This document shows positions 14,301 through 34,630 of a stretch of 64,000 nt of DNA, piece after piece (within the stretch, counting starts at the first letter, position 1; each line of letters begins with the position of its first letter). The notes under the pieces are model-generated. The model saw nothing but the letters and a program-made list of their open reading frames with translations, was not told where the DNA came from and did no database searches. The stretch is from Bugula neritina (lineage: Eukaryota; Bryozoa; Gymnolaemata; Cheilostomatida; Bugulidae), in contig OZ037771.1 of the NCBI GenBank assembly GCA_964035545.1, positions 6,421,690 through 6,485,689 on the forward strand. Direction: 5' to 3'. The position numbers were made by a program, and so were the translations under genes.

Positions 14301-15952
14301 CTCTCCATTCCTACCAACAGCTACTCTGTGTGTGCTCTGCATCTCTGCTCTATGGAGCATCTATCAGTTCGTGTTGTCAGAATAATGCATGTGTAGTTCT
14401 TTCTTTGCCTCTTCCTTCACACACTTTTTAACAACCTTTTCCCATTACATAGCTGTTTGATTCCAGAAACTGCTGCATATACATTACATCTACCATTTTC
14501 TGTTCTGGCCCAGATTTCGCTTGAATTTCAAAGCTTTCCATGTCTACTAATAGTAGATGACTTAGTGGGATGGTACCAGGACAGCCGTTGATTTGCACAA
14601 AAGTCTGAGTGTTTGTAGCATAAACTGTGGTGTTTCTGGCTGTGCTCGTTATTATCTTGTTCTTAAGTTAGTAGTTTCAAAACTTGATTGTGTTTTCTTT
14701 TTTTTTTGGTTTCCTGTGCCAAAATTTATGTAACAATCTATGGCTCAAGAGAGATAATTGGGCTGGAGTTGTCTACACTTTTTCCTCACTTGTAGCCCTC
14801 AAAGACCTTTGATTTTCAGTCTTACCGTTTGTCACACATTTTCTGTAGGCTGATATATGTACTGCTGATGACATTTTGGACGAAATTCGACCGAGAGTTG
14901 TCGCTACAACTGTAAAAGGGCTCTGTGTAGTGCCGTCTAGTTTGGATGTATTTCTGTCGTACTTCTGTATCTATTTGTTCTTGGCCATATGTGTTTATCT
15001 GTATTTGTTTCAAACCCCTTAATGCAAACCCTTTCCGTTTTCTTAAGATTCTTGAAGGCAATAACACTTGTGCGGCTTTATGTGTTCCAGCAGTATTGCA
15101 TTTTGCATGTAATGCCATTTCATTTCGAAGTTACGTTCTCTCTTTTAGATATAAGATAAATCTTAGTAAAGTCTGCTTGGCTTATCGTCATAGTAACTAT
15201 TTTGTGAGTGTAAATCCCCTACTTCATACTCTCGTAACATCCCCTGATTTTCCTTGTGCCTCCTCTGAAGATGAGACTCACTGTTACTCTAGTTTTTATG
15301 ATATCCAATTCCTAAATGCAATTTTTTGTTTTGTACAATCAGTCATTTCTCAAAAAACAGTCTTCTAGTACTTTCTCACTCTCTCCACACTCTGTAGCCA
15401 TTATGTGTCAACAGCAACTGTACTTTATTACTGTATAAGATGTAGTTACAGCTAGATCTAGGAGTTATCTTCTGCTTGTTAATGTTACATTTACATGAAC
15501 TAGAAAATAGCATATACAGGTTAACAAAAGTGTCATTTACTTGACTAATGTATTGTACTTTACTAGAAGAGGCAACTCAACTAAGTGGTTAGGTTTCCAG
15601 ACAAATAATTGGCCCTCACAGTAATATTGCTGCTGCACAGATTTCTGTTCATCTGCTTATATATCGGCTATGATTTGGCTTTGTACAGGAACAGCTGTGT
15701 AGTCAGGCAGACATTATAGATGAAAAGAGGCCAGCCCCTCTGCTGTGTACACTGCAGGCGCTAGTAGACCTAAAAACAGCCTTAGCTAAAAGTGCAACTT
15801 GTGCTCAAACAGCCCCCAACTCTGTCCATAGTAGACCTAACTCACGGTCTAAATCCAGTCAACCTGGTCCTTCGTCTAGGTCGCTGTCAAACAGAACCAC
15901 CGGCAGCAGTGGTAAACAGCGTTCTCATCCTCCTCTCCATTCTGTAGTCTGA
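2334..15952 (+). CDS. LRCH: LRCH protein: leucine-rich repeats and calponin-homology domain (5' partial)
   Basis: Scaffold protein of the LRCH family (vertebrate LRCH1-4, Drosophila dLRCH), which family knowledge links to the cell cortex, cytoskeleton and DOCK signalling. Exons read by splice sites and phase: 2334-2478, 2938-3067, 3469-3574, 4261-4397, 4690-4820, 5170-5269, 5620-5844, 6647-6664 (microexon), 7036-7217, 7851-7958, 9087-9116 (microexon), 9526-9592, 10137-10277, 10381-10425, 10603-10945, 12166-12320, 12946-13083, 13547-13624, then 14849-15022 or 15689-15952. All junctions keep one frame, giving about 817 or 847 residues from the window edge. The first four exons code LRRs (DLSKNRFSEIPEEVC, LDFSCNKIQTVP). 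A charged coiled segment follows near 7036 (QKQKYDYEQRKKKAEQ), then a Ser/Thr-rich linker. The CH domain starts at 12946 (LKDGVILCHLANHIKPR, MAKCKRNVENFLEACRRLG). The start codon is missing upstream. A possible polyA signal AATAAA lies at 16573-16578. Confidence 0.93.
4400..4635 (+). repeat. Minisatellite of roughly 45-50 bp beside an LRCH donor
   Basis: Four to five imperfect copies of a unit containing taactaatatatgtattac and cccagtgtg follow directly after the donor of exon 4261-4397. Confidence 0.75.
5384..5546. mobile_element. 163-bp MITE, copy 1
   Basis: This segment begins taagtgcagtaatggagaaa and ends in its near inverted complement (ctccactactgctcctaa), giving terminal inverted repeats of about 25 bp that include the word aattgaga. 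A second copy of the same length is at 26323-26485 in LONRF. There is no coding capacity, so it is a non-autonomous DNA transposon. The target duplication could not be resolved. Confidence 0.75.
5866..5975 (+). repeat. 21-bp minisatellite after an LRCH donor
   Basis: About five copies of a 21-bp unit built on ttgaccttgac and gtgtg start some 20 bp after the donor of exon 5620-5844. Confidence 0.8.
6078..6150 (-). repeat. tRNA-like sequence, probable SINE head
   Basis: Read on the - strand, this has an A-box-like tagtcaagtgg and, further on, a B-box-like ggttcaaaccc, in tRNA order. No folded tRNA with an anticodon could be assigned, so a SINE head or tRNA relic in an LRCH intron is more likely than a gene. 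Confidence 0.4.
6647..6664 (+). CDS. LRCH: LRCH candidate 18-nt microexon
   Basis: An 18-base stretch lies between tcatatag and the donor gtaaat and codes TDLSAQ. Both neighbouring exons (ending 5844 and starting 7036) meet at a codon boundary, so inclusion or skipping keeps the frame. There is no homology support for the six residues; the call rests on splice-site context and phase alone. Confidence 0.45.
7540..7790 (+). repeat. 20-bp minisatellite in an LRCH intron
   Basis: About 12 copies of a 20-bp unit (ctgacacatatagacaagta with substitutions) end some 60 bp before the acceptor of exon 7851-7958. Confidence 0.9.
9087..9116 (+). CDS. LRCH: LRCH candidate 30-nt microexon
   Basis: The acceptor ttttag and donor gtaagt bracket 30 bases that continue the reading frame from exon 7851-7958 (phase 2) to exon 9526-9592 (phase 2), adding REGVESELKHT across the joins. 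It is symmetric, so it could be a cassette exon. The strong donor and matching phase on both sides support it. Confidence 0.6.
9340..9515 (+). repeat. Tandem repeat of tatagacta-type words
   Basis: An imperfect array of ctatagactatag / tatgctata words runs up to the pyrimidine tract of the acceptor at 9525. Confidence 0.7.
11880..12150 (+). repeat. Composite minisatellite before an LRCH acceptor
   Basis: Alternating units based on tagaaagtagaatata and tagaaatcgaaggttgaata repeat until 15 bp before the acceptor of exon 12166-12320. The last four units alternate in a two-type order. Confidence 0.8.
12517..12728 (+). mobile_element. tRNA-derived SINE, 212 bp, copy 1
   Basis: The head is tRNA-like: an A-box-like ggttagagtgctagc near 12536 and a B-box-like ggtttgatccc at 12571-12581. 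The body shares aaaggccattggtgatgtta and the word gcatccagtcataattgctc with the copy at 38361-38572, which has the same length. Flanks tgtaagatgaca (12502-12513) and tgtaaggtgaca (12729-12740) look like a target duplication with one mismatch. It lies in an LRCH intron, in the same orientation as the gene. Confidence 0.85.
12740..12905 (+). repeat. 60-bp tandem repeat, about 2.7 copies
   Basis: Near-identical 60-bp units contain gcagtagacacagtacaag and end gtttcaccactca. They start where the SINE target duplication ends and stop about 40 bp before the CH-domain exon at 12946. Confidence 0.9.
13095..13425 (+). repeat. tatatagt-rich satellite inside the CH-domain intron
   Basis: Imperfect units of tatatagtgtctatataatg, then of ctatatactatatagt, begin within 15 bp of the donor at 13084. 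The second part is palindromic. Confidence 0.85.
14849..15022 (+). CDS. LRCH: LRCH alternative terminal exon A: CH-domain end plus hydrophobic tail
   Basis: The acceptor ttctgtag is followed in phase 0 by 57 codons and a TAA. Residues 1-26 (ADICTADDILDEIRP onward) align by eye with the end of the LRCH calponin-homology domain, the part read as LCxPxxIL in the family. Residues 35-54 form an uninterrupted hydrophobic stretch of about 20 residues with only three residues after it, as expected of a C-terminal membrane anchor. From memory, several vertebrate LRCH proteins end in such a hydrophobic segment. Use of this exon excludes exon 15689-15952, so a polyA site between them is expected; I did not find a canonical AATAAA close by. 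Confidence 0.72.
   Translation, partial: ADICTADDILDEIRPRVVATTVKGLCVVPSSLDVFLSYFCIYLFLAICVYLYLFQTP
15689..15952 (+). CDS. LRCH: LRCH alternative terminal exon B: CH-domain end plus soluble Ser/Pro tail
   Basis: The acceptor ttgtacag opens in phase 0 and runs 87 codons to TGA. The first 40 residues (EQLCSQADIIDEK, LLCTLQALVDLKTALAK) again complete the CH domain, so the exon duplicates the role of exon 14849-15022. It ends instead in a polar tail rich in Ser, Pro and Arg with no membrane segment. Both terminal exons accept the same phase-0 junction from exon 13547-13624, so they are mutually exclusive transcript ends. Confidence 0.85.
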   Translation, partial: EQLCSQADIIDEKRPAPLLCTLQALVDLKTALAKSATCAQTAPNSVHSRPNSRSKSSQPGPSSRSLSNRTTGSSGKQRSHPPLHSVV

Positions 15953-17331
15953 TCTTCAATTTTGTCACATCTTCATATTACTCATAAGGAAATATATATG
16001 TTATAATGAATTGTTTTTATTAACATGAGATCTGCCTGTAATTCTCATTTATTTAAGACCTTCTCATTTCTCATCTTTGTTATTTATTTATTTTTGCAGC
16101 AGCTTTTTCTATATTTTCTTGGCTGTTAATTAAACCGCAGTACCTTCACTACATACTATTACTTGTTGCTATGGTTTATTACTTTGAACTGTAAGTACAG
16201 CATTTGCAGCACCTGTTAGCAACATTTTATTTATGCATGTGTAGGGCATCCCTGTCTATAATCTAAAGCTATGTAGGCAGTATTTGACTAAGTTGTGCTT
16301 ACAGCTCTAGATTTTTAGTACAGTGCATTTCTAGTCAATTTTGTTGTCACTGTTCATTTCACTTGCTTTTAGTACTCAATTTTTGCTACTGTTGAAATTA
16401 GTTTCTTAATATTTAGCTCTACATTTTTTTTCAAAATCTATGAAATTAAGTTTATGAAGAAGGCTACACACTAATGCAAAGTTTATTGTGATTTTTTTCT
16501 AAAGAATTTTCATGGAAATATGACTTTACAGCTTCTAAATCATTGGTGCTTTATTTTATTTAATATTTTTTTAATAAACTCTGAATTGTTGCTTTTACCA
16601 ACTATATGTAATTTTCATAAATGTTTAAAGCATAAAAATTACAGGTAAAAGTGTGTTACACACCAGCAGCATTGTATATATAAAGCGTTATAAATACAAA
16701 CATAATATTATGTCATGAATGCTGGTACAGCATTATATGTACCGGACATAATATATGGTAATCTTTGATTATTTACTATAATACAATTGAAAATGCACCC
16801 TGGCTAAAGAGACCGTGATAACCACTATATAAAGTAACATTTAGCTCACTTGAGATATCTAACTAAACACAAGCACCAGACTATCACAGTATGCACCAGG
16901 CCATAAAGCAGAAAACTGCTCATCATGATTATTTATAGTTTATCTTTATAGAATTACTGTCAGGTGGGTACAACTGCACTAGAGTTGCTATAAATAATGC
17001 CTTGTAGTCACTGAAGGTTCGAGAGTACTGAGCACTAGTTGTTATTGATTATTAATTATAAGAAGTCTGAAACATTGTGATAATCCTGTTAGAATAACTT
17101 GTTGCAGCTTGGAAAGTAAAGCCAATGTTGGTGAAAAAAACCAAATCACCCTGATCTAAATTGATATGTTTATTATATCTATATACAGCTCTTACTGCAA
17201 TTCCTCATGTGCATGTAATTGTCTTTAAACGTTAAAACCAGAAATCATATACTAAATGAGCATACACTGTATATATGCATGCTTGAAAAGTTTGAATCTA
17301 CAATTAGGAAAAATAAAGTAGCCCTAGTATA
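15953..17331. other. LRCH 3' region and intergenic DNA
   Basis: AT-rich sequence with no coding signal. A canonical AATAAA at 16573-16578 is a candidate polyA signal for the long LRCH transcript. Confidence 0.4.
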
Positions 17332-17339
17332 TTCTAGGG

Positions 17340-18716
17340 CAGTGGTTACCAACCTTTTTCATACCATTCCCCCCTTTCATGAACGATTACTATTATTTTC
17401 CCCTCTTTAGAAAATTGCAATTTATGTGCACTTTAAAAAGATTGACATAATATAATATGATACATACCTTTGTGCCAGCTTGCTAAAGTCTGGCTCTGTT
17501 TATGACAGGGCAGGACTTAAGTCACTCTGTGGTCAAAACAGTTTCTTTTCTCACTTTTAATGGCTAGCATCTAAAAAAATCATACCGCACACAGATAGGT
17601 GGTGCTGAATGACATCAACATTTTTTGTGCTTTGTCAGTTATGCATGGATATATTTTGCTTGTTGGTAAACATGGTAAAGATTTCATTGCAGAATTTTTA
17701 ATTATTTTAATGAAATCCTCGTGTAACTCATCTGGAATCTCTTCAACAGGGCGTTGGAATGGGTCATGTTAGAATAGGGTCACTGTTCAGTTAAAAATAT
17801 TTTCCTTTACTAAAGGTAGCTCAGGGAGATACTGTTCAAACTCTATCCAGAGAGATACTCAAAATGGTTTCTTTGCGTAAGATTCTGGAACATGTTCTTT
17901 TTCTAATGATTAGTTGAGTGTCAGGGGGAAAAACACAATATTTTTAATATGAATGTAAACTTCAGTTTAGCATTGAAAGCATCATGGTTGCTGCTATGAA
18001 AAGCAATGATGTGACTGTTCTGCTCACGTACGTTTAGAATCAAATTATCTAGTGCAGGAAACATGGTACTAGGTTTGGAGCAAATAGTTCATTGAGATCA
18101 GCTACATAGCTGCTAAAAGTTCCAGTTGGTTTTCTTTCAAGAAACTTTTGAAACTCATTCACAGTAGTACAGGTAGCAGTTAGGGTTAATAGACATCTGT
18201 ACAATATTAAGAGACATTGTAAAATATTGTATGGATGATGATGATAGATGAACTAAGATGAAGGTGTTATAAATGGAGATATACATTTGAAGTAGATTTT
18301 GGGAATTGTCTTTATTTTTCCCAGAGTAGAATTAGTCTACTGCTGGAGCTCAAAAATACTACTACTACTGCTACTGCTGCAGCTGCTGCTGCTGCTGCTG
18401 CTACTGCTGCTACTGCTGCTGCTACTGCTACTGCTACTACTACTGCTATCAAGACTGCCGTACTTTAGAAATGGACCTATAAAATTACTACACCTGGACA
18501 TTCATTGCCTTCTCTTTCTCTTGCAACACAAAAAGCTTATTTTCACTAGCTAGGTTCTAACAATAACCCACAAAATTATCACACATGTAACTTGGAAGGC
18601 AAGGCAAGAACTCAAAATCATTAACTAACTGCTCAAAATTTTTAGAAATGAAATTACCCCCTAAAGAGTCAAAATTCCTCCCCAGGAGGGTATCCCTCCC
18701 AGGTTGAGAACTAGTG
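17340..18716 (-). mobile_element. Degenerate hAT-family DNA transposon
   Basis: The left end reads cagtggttaccaacc and the right end, on the opposite strand, cactagttctcaacc; both match the hAT terminal form CAGNGGTTCTCAACC. The flanking octamers ttctaggg (17332-17339) and ttttaggg (18717-18724) fit an 8-bp target duplication with one mismatch. The 1.4-kb interior holds only short reading frames. On the - strand near 18060-18170 a broken frame reads VNEFQKFLERKPTGTF and looks like transposase debris. A CTG/CTA triplet repeat sits inside. Confidence 0.75.
18355..18450 (+). repeat. (CTG/CTA)n triplet repeat
   Basis: About 30 triplets of ctg or cta run within the hAT element. The long leucine run they spell in one frame is not a gene. 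Confidence 0.9.
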
Positions 18717-18724
18717 TTTTAGGG

Positions 18725-20691
18725 CTATGAGAATGAACCAAGGTCAGATTTAGCAACATTAAAAAAGCAAATTGCCTGAGACTTGCAAAACTAATTAAAG
18801 CTAAATTACTATATTCACTGGCCGATAAACTAACTGACTGTATATTTTCATTCAACTATTTGAAGGTAATTTTCAAAGTCCAAGAAAGTAGGTACATGTA
18901 TACAGACTCGGCCTGCAGCTATGGATCAGTTAATATATTTAATTCATGCACCCCTATGACAATTGCATTACCTGCTTTAAAAAAATTGGTCATGCGTTTA
19001 ATATATCAAGTTTAAAAATATAAAAGCATATATAATGCTACTTTATAAACAATCAAAGAATATTAATAAGCTTAATAATTTGTTTATTAGTTGATGGAAT
19101 CCGGCAACTATTTTAGCCAAAGTCCACTTATAAAGAAGTCAAAAGAAGAAAATAATGTTACTCTCACTTAAATTGCAAATTAAAAAGCCACTAATTATTA
19201 GGACTCTGTCTTTGTATATAATTAATTACTTATTTTGCTTACATTGTTTTTTACAATAAATATGTTTTTATTGTGAAAATTGACAAACATTAATGTAAAA
19301 CAAGATTGATATTTTGTTGATGTTTTGTTGATATTAGTGCAGTACTGGTTTTTAAGACACTAGCTCTCCAAATCATAAAAAAAATAAAAACATCAAATGA
19401 CTTTAAATCACAAAGGTCTGATCATCTTTAAATCTGAATGTTACAGACCTAGTAACGACTGCACATATAATTTACACTGTATAGTGTATACCATCATACA
19501 ACTGCATGGTTTATTATAAAATCTATAAGTTTTAATTATCAGACACAGCTAAAAGTACGAATTTGACAATATATATTTTTCAGGTGTTGCTTTTGCTTGC
19601 AAGTAATGTAGAGCAAGTTATTAGAATTGGTCTGGTAAAGTAGTCACTTTGCAGACAGGAACATGTGAAGCATGCATACTTCTCTCATGGGTGCCTAGAA
19701 ACTTCCAGATCCTAATGATTTAGCAAAAATATTTGAAACCCTTTGCTCTAGAGACTAATTCAGAAGGCATACTTTAATCTATACTTGTAAATTGTGAAAA
19801 CTAATACTCTTACATAAGATGTTAGCTACATGTGAGGTGGTGAGTCGTATCAGTCTAAAATGTAAGAGTAAGTGTCGAATATAATATATTGTATTGTTTA
19901 AATAGAAAGTGAAATTGTATTTTTACATTTTAATTAGTAAACATGGTTTGTAAAGAGTAGAAATTTTTGTAAAAAATGCTATGTTTAGTGAGTTAATATA
20001 ATTTCTATTCTTATTCTAGACTTTTGGTGTGATTATATTATAGAGAAAGCAGGAATCTGTGTTTGTGTGCCAAATAGATTCAGGGCTTAGAAAGAGTTAG
20101 ATTTGTGGAGACTATCCGATTCATTTCCTGGAAACCACCTTGCATGGTAGAAGGTATTGGAACTTCAGGTAAAAAGTTGAAAGATTGTAATTGGAATGCA
20201 ATTTATTGGTGCAGCAAAATATTAGTGTTGACCGTTTAATTCTTAACAAGACTCCCATACCATTTCCTATGACATGTTTACTGTATTAGATGTTTATGAA
20301 ATTAGCTTTAAGTAGCTTAAATTAAAGCAAAACAATATACAATTATATGTAAAAAGTCTCACCTAGTCCTCTGAGACAAGCTCTTTTCGTAATATTTTAA
20401 CTATAAATTACCTATAATGATATTAAGTGGACAATTATAATATTAAGATGGGAGAAAATTGGCCTATATAAGAAGGTTGCTTGATTGATCAAACTGTGTT
20501 GTTTAGACAATATAACTTTGTAAGTGTTTCTAATACCAGAGTTCAAACAGTAAACTAGTTGACTGATATTAACATTCTTTAGACCAGGTAGATTGCATCA
20601 CTTTACAAAGTGTAGAAATAAATATTTTTTCTTGAGGACTATTACACACCCACGCACTCACGCACCCACACATTATATATATACACATTAC

Positions 20692-20776
<85 letters not shown>

Positions 20777-21660
20777 AATGCTGTAGTTGAGTTGCGCAAA
20801 AAATGCTTAGCGTGTATCAGGTGTGAATTGCATAGAAAAGGTGATGTTTTTGAATGTTATCTTTTTATATATATATGCTTGATCATTACTAATCTAGTAA
20901 TTCCCTAAGCATTTCCCTAAGCATATTAAAATATTCTTATAATATTAAAACACTAAAAGATAATTACTAAATAAGTTTACAGATGAGTAGCATTGCCATA
21001 TTCACCTAAATTTAAAACAGGTTTCAAGTTTTAGCCATAACAATATTGTTTGGCTATAAATTCAAAGAGATCCAATGACAAGAGCAACTAGGCTGCATTT
21101 TTTTTTAATACGTATATTATAACTGTAGAGTTTCAAGTAAAAGCTAATTTGACTTTTCAATTAAACAGAGTTGAGAGCATCACCCCAGGAGTTGTACTAA
21201 ATGCACAACCTAATACCTGTTACACACATAAGGAAATTTATGTATTTTTGTAATTGAAACATTGCCAGTTCAAGAGTCATACAGCTTAATTGATATATAA
21301 CTTTGACAGTTTGGCTTCCCATTAAATTTAAAACTGCAAATTTGCTTTACATTGCAGCATCTTTTGAACTGTTAAACTTGACTAATCTAAAGTAGAAATT
21401 TTTTGGTACTAGAAAACTAGTTCATCGTTAAATTTTTAGCAAAACTCAAACTGCATGGCCATAAGTTATAAACAATAACTTTAAGTTATTATACCAATAG
21501 GCAATAACTAATAAAAATATCTATTGTAATGGTGTCTAAAATTAACAAATTTTGCAAGCAAATAATTAATGTGTACACGAGGTACTAGAAAAAATAACGT
21601 TGGGCTCGATCATTTTTTTTTATCACTAATTATTACATCTTCACCTACCTCGACTGCTAG
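18725..21660. other. AT-rich intergenic DNA with (AT)n microsatellite
   Basis: No gene is visible. A nearly pure (ta)n run occupies about 20696-20774. Confidence 0.5.
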
Positions 21661-21729
21661 AAAATACTGTTGGGGTGCAGTGCGTCCAGCGTAGGATGGC
21701 AGGGAGTTGCTCTTTCGTCACGGTGACAC

Positions 21730-21800
21730 AGGGCGCGCGTGTTGCTCACACGCGCATTTGCATTTGCACTGACCCGAAAAATGTATTATATATAGGTCAG
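21730..21800 (+). promoter_or_regulatory. Candidate promoter upstream of LONRF
   Basis: A short GC-rich island in AT-rich DNA holds, in order: the palindromic gtcacggtgac (about 21717-21727); an 8-bp perfect inverted repeat gcgcgtgt / acacgcgc at 21735-21742 and 21748-21755; an octamer-like atttgcat directly after; and TATATATA at 21787-21794. Donor-like gtaagt sites follow at 21838 and 21944 and could splice to the acceptor at 24688, seven bases before the LONRF ATG. Assignment to LONRF is by position only. Confidence 0.4.
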
Positions 21801-21859
21801 GCTAGAGCGCTAATCAACTTTTAAGGTTTTAGCATTCGTAAGTTTATTTTGCACTTGCT

Positions 21860-24688
21860 GTTTTAAATTAATGTTTTTAACATTTTGATTAAAATACTAC
21901 ATTGCTATATTCAACACTCAATTGAAATGAAGAAAACTCAATCGTAAGTCAGAAGGCATTAGAGGCTATAGTTTTGTAGGTTAGTCAAGCGAACCGCTTG
22001 CGCTTTTTGTTGCATAACCAAACATATCCCGAAGTAACGCTCTTTTGTTAGTAGATGAGGCACTTTATGATTGTCTAACGCGCTCTCTTACAATTATGCT
22101 ATCATGGAGATAAGAACTTAGGCTTTTTGATAGCGCGTGTTGAAAATGTCATCTCGCATATATAACAATCATTAGCGTAGTAGGCTTCCTGTAGTAAGTA
22201 GAATTCAATCCCAAGACCAGGTATTTGTGGCTTATGTAACGATCGCGAAGTCGAACTCAAAGCTAGGGCAAGGACGATGAATTTGTTATAAAACCAGTTT
22301 TATTGAAACGCGAAACACTATAACTATAAGTTATACACACACTTGTGATTTAATGTTATTGCTTATTCTTCTGGAGTTGAGGTAACGTAAATTAAAGGTT
22401 GGCCATGGTTATACTTATTGACATTGTAAATGTTATTGTTAAACTTGAACAGTTGAACTTGAACTCAGTGGAACCTATAACTGTATAAGTATAAGTATAA
22501 CTATCACTATGAGTATGAGTATGAATATGATTAAGTTAAACTTAAAGTTAATCATAATCATAATGATAATGTCTCTAAGTATAAGTATATTCGTACTGTA
22601 ACTGTAAGACTAAGACTAAGTGTGTATTAATTTTAAATATTACTGATTAATATTATTTATAATTATACTTATACAGTATAACTTATAGTTTTAGTTTAAG
22701 TTATACCACTAGTATAAGTTAGTATAAGTATTACTATTAGTATTAGATTTAGTATTACCAATACCATTGGCATTAGTCTTAGAAATACTAATAGTAATAG
22801 TATACTAAGTCTAATAGTAATAGTATTATGAGTAATAGTGAATGTTATACTCACTCTCAGCCTTATAGTTAAAGTTATAGTGAAACTACATTTAATAATA
22901 TTATTATTATTTTATTAATAATATATCACTCATCTGTATCTCACTATGACTATCTGTCTTGAGTCTCTAAGTCTAGACCCCCCCCCCCCCCCCCCCCAGA
23001 GGGAAGAGGAGACCTTCACGGAGGAGTGTTATGAAAGCATGAGTTCAGCGATTCTAAGGTCTCTGATTGTCCTGGGAAGGAAACTATTAAAGTATATCAC
23101 AATATGTTAGAATTTGTTGATAATGAACGAGGAATATGTCTGGACATGTTTTGTGTTAGGATAGATGGACAGTTAGTTAGTTCTTGAAAGGTAATAATAA
23201 TTTCAGGACAGACATCTTCATTAGCTAGGAATTAAAGTAGTCACTTTATACGGCTTGATTTTCCACGTGACTCCAAAGTTTTCTATATTGAACCGTTCTT
23301 GAGCCATGGCCATACTTTGAATTCTTTTTAAACTCGATATAATCCGCAGTACCTTGTTCTAGACTAGTTCTAGTTTGTATATATCTTTCAAATAATGGGG
23401 GTTCCATACTTCACTAATACTTATACTATTAGTATTAGGTTTACTAGTAACTATTACTATTACTATTACTGTTGCTATTAGTATTACTATTAGTATTACT
23501 ATTACTAATTTCAATTATATTGTGTTGGATATAATTTTTATATTTTATTTTATGTTAAGTTTAAGGATTTGAATAATAGAATATTAGGCTGAAATTGAAA
23601 TTAAAAGTGAGTACCAGAGCTAAGTCAAGTGCAAGTCACATGGATTTGAGTAATTGCTTACTTGATAAGTAGTCTCAAATAGCCTACTTGTATTTTTTAG
23701 ACTCCTGTCATTTTGATTTGCTCAACTATTATGATTTGCCTTAACTTTGAAACTTTGATTAACTTGCTGTAAAATCTCAAAATACTAATAAAAAAAATAG
23801 AACTCTGCTGTAAATTGAGAAATCTTACCTATAGGTTCTGGTAGATCTTAAAGTTGATGTTTCACATAAGACTGTAGTTTCTTTTATACAATTATACTGT
23901 ATATTTAATAACTATGAAATATTAGTAAGCTCTGTTTTTATTGAAGTTTTAACGATACCTAATTTTGGAAAATTTTTGTTGAGTGGCCTTGAATATGAAG
24001 TATTAACTGAAACTCAACAAAAAAATTTCCTGCTAAGAGAGGCTTTTAATTAGCCTGTTGAATAGAAAGTTTTTATTTATTTTATCATCTGTGAACAAAA
24101 TAGTGAGCACCTAAAACTGAATCATAGAGTTTATGTTGAGGCTGTGCTGTAATAGGAATTTTAATCAATACCTCAATAAAATGATAAGAAAAACTGAACA
24201 TCACCTCCTGAAATAAGCAATGCTGTAAGAGAACAGTCATCAAATGGCTGTATTACTTGATCAGATAAACAATTTTAAACTTTTATCTAGTGTTTATTAT
24301 TATGTAAAATATAAAAAATGGATTTATTTAATTTTATTAGTCAAGAATACTGTATCTAGATTGTAATTAATTTTATTTTTCAAGTTTTTTAAACTTTTTG
24401 CTGTGTAGCTCTAAAATCCTTCATTTTGATTTTTAATAAATTTGGCATTTTCTATGGCTTACAGCTTTTAATTTGCTTCGAACAAGGCTCCTACTTTTAT
24501 TTTTTCTATTGCAATAATTGTTATATCGTTGTAATGTAGTATTATTTGTATATAGTTCTAGTGTTTATTTGTTGAATCACATTAATTGCAATTTGTGTGT
24601 TCTCAAGTCAGGGTCCCACACATGTAATGACAACTCTCACTGGTTGTAATAGCATGTTTTATTGTCAAAATTTATTGGTTATTTATAG
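21860..24688. other. Probable LONRF 5' intron or intergenic DNA
   Basis: AT-rich. Degenerate tagtat/ataagt tracts occupy about 22480-22960 and 23405-23520, and a run of about 19 C lies near 22979. The only protein-like signal is the LINE remnant on the - strand near 23340. Confidence 0.45.
23270..23412 (-). pseudogene. Decayed LINE reverse-transcriptase tail
   Basis: The - strand reads VWNPHYLKDIYKLELV, a stop, then NKVLRI. This matches the motif near the C-terminal end of non-LTR retrotransposon reverse transcriptases (VWNPxxxxDIxKLExVQ). The in-frame stop and loss of similarity on both sides mark a relic. The clade (CR1/L2/jockey-like) is not resolvable. Confidence 0.5.
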
Positions 24689-24695
24689 CTGAAGT

Positions 24696-33992
<9,297 letters not shown>

Positions 33993-34452
33993 CTAGCCAA
34001 CTTTCTGTCGCCGTCTAACAGACACTTCTGTCTTTTACTCATCACAATATTTGGCCTCATCCTTAGCTGCCTGCTGAAATACTTTCAAGTGGAGAGTATC
34101 ACTGCTTTTATATAAAACCCCTTAACTCTCTTTTCTATATATTGGATGAATTGTGCGCGACCTCTCATAGCTAAATATATTTCACTTGTCTTAGCACGAG
34201 AGAATACTGGTGCTTTCAACGTTTCAGGTCTGGCAATCACCGTTATGGTATTTAAATATTTTTCTTACGTTCTTTATTTGGAGAAAACGCTTTAGCATGC
34301 TCTCTTATGCTATTCCATTTATATTTCATTTCGTTTATTTTTAAAGCTGTTAACAAAAAAATTGATATTTATGTATACCAATAAGTTATGTTAAAACGAA
34401 TAAGTTATGCTTTACTGTCGTATTTATTCAGTGTTGAATGTTTATGTTCTAT

Positions 34453-34458
34453 AATAAA
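34453..34458 (+). terminator. Candidate LONRF polyadenylation signal
   Basis: AATAAA lies 461 bases after the LONRF stop codon, followed by a T/GT-rich stretch (tattttattgagtgtt). Confidence 0.5.
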
Positions 34459-34630
34459 CAGAAATTATATATTTTATTGAGTGTTCTATTTTTCTACTTC
34501 GAATTTATAAATTTCTTATATATATATGTACTCCCTGTTGTACTCTACTACCTTAGCAGTATTAAATTGTAACTGATCAGTTATTGGGTAAGATCCGGCA
34601 GAACCATGCAGCCTGTGAGCATTGACCAGT

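Noticed and set aside
14946-15368. 140-codon + ORF MYFCRTSVS...
   Set aside because: Overlaps terminal exon A in another frame; no homology and no splice context.
18299-18553. Leucine-run ORF
   Set aside because: Encoded by the CTG/CTA triplet repeat within the hAT element.
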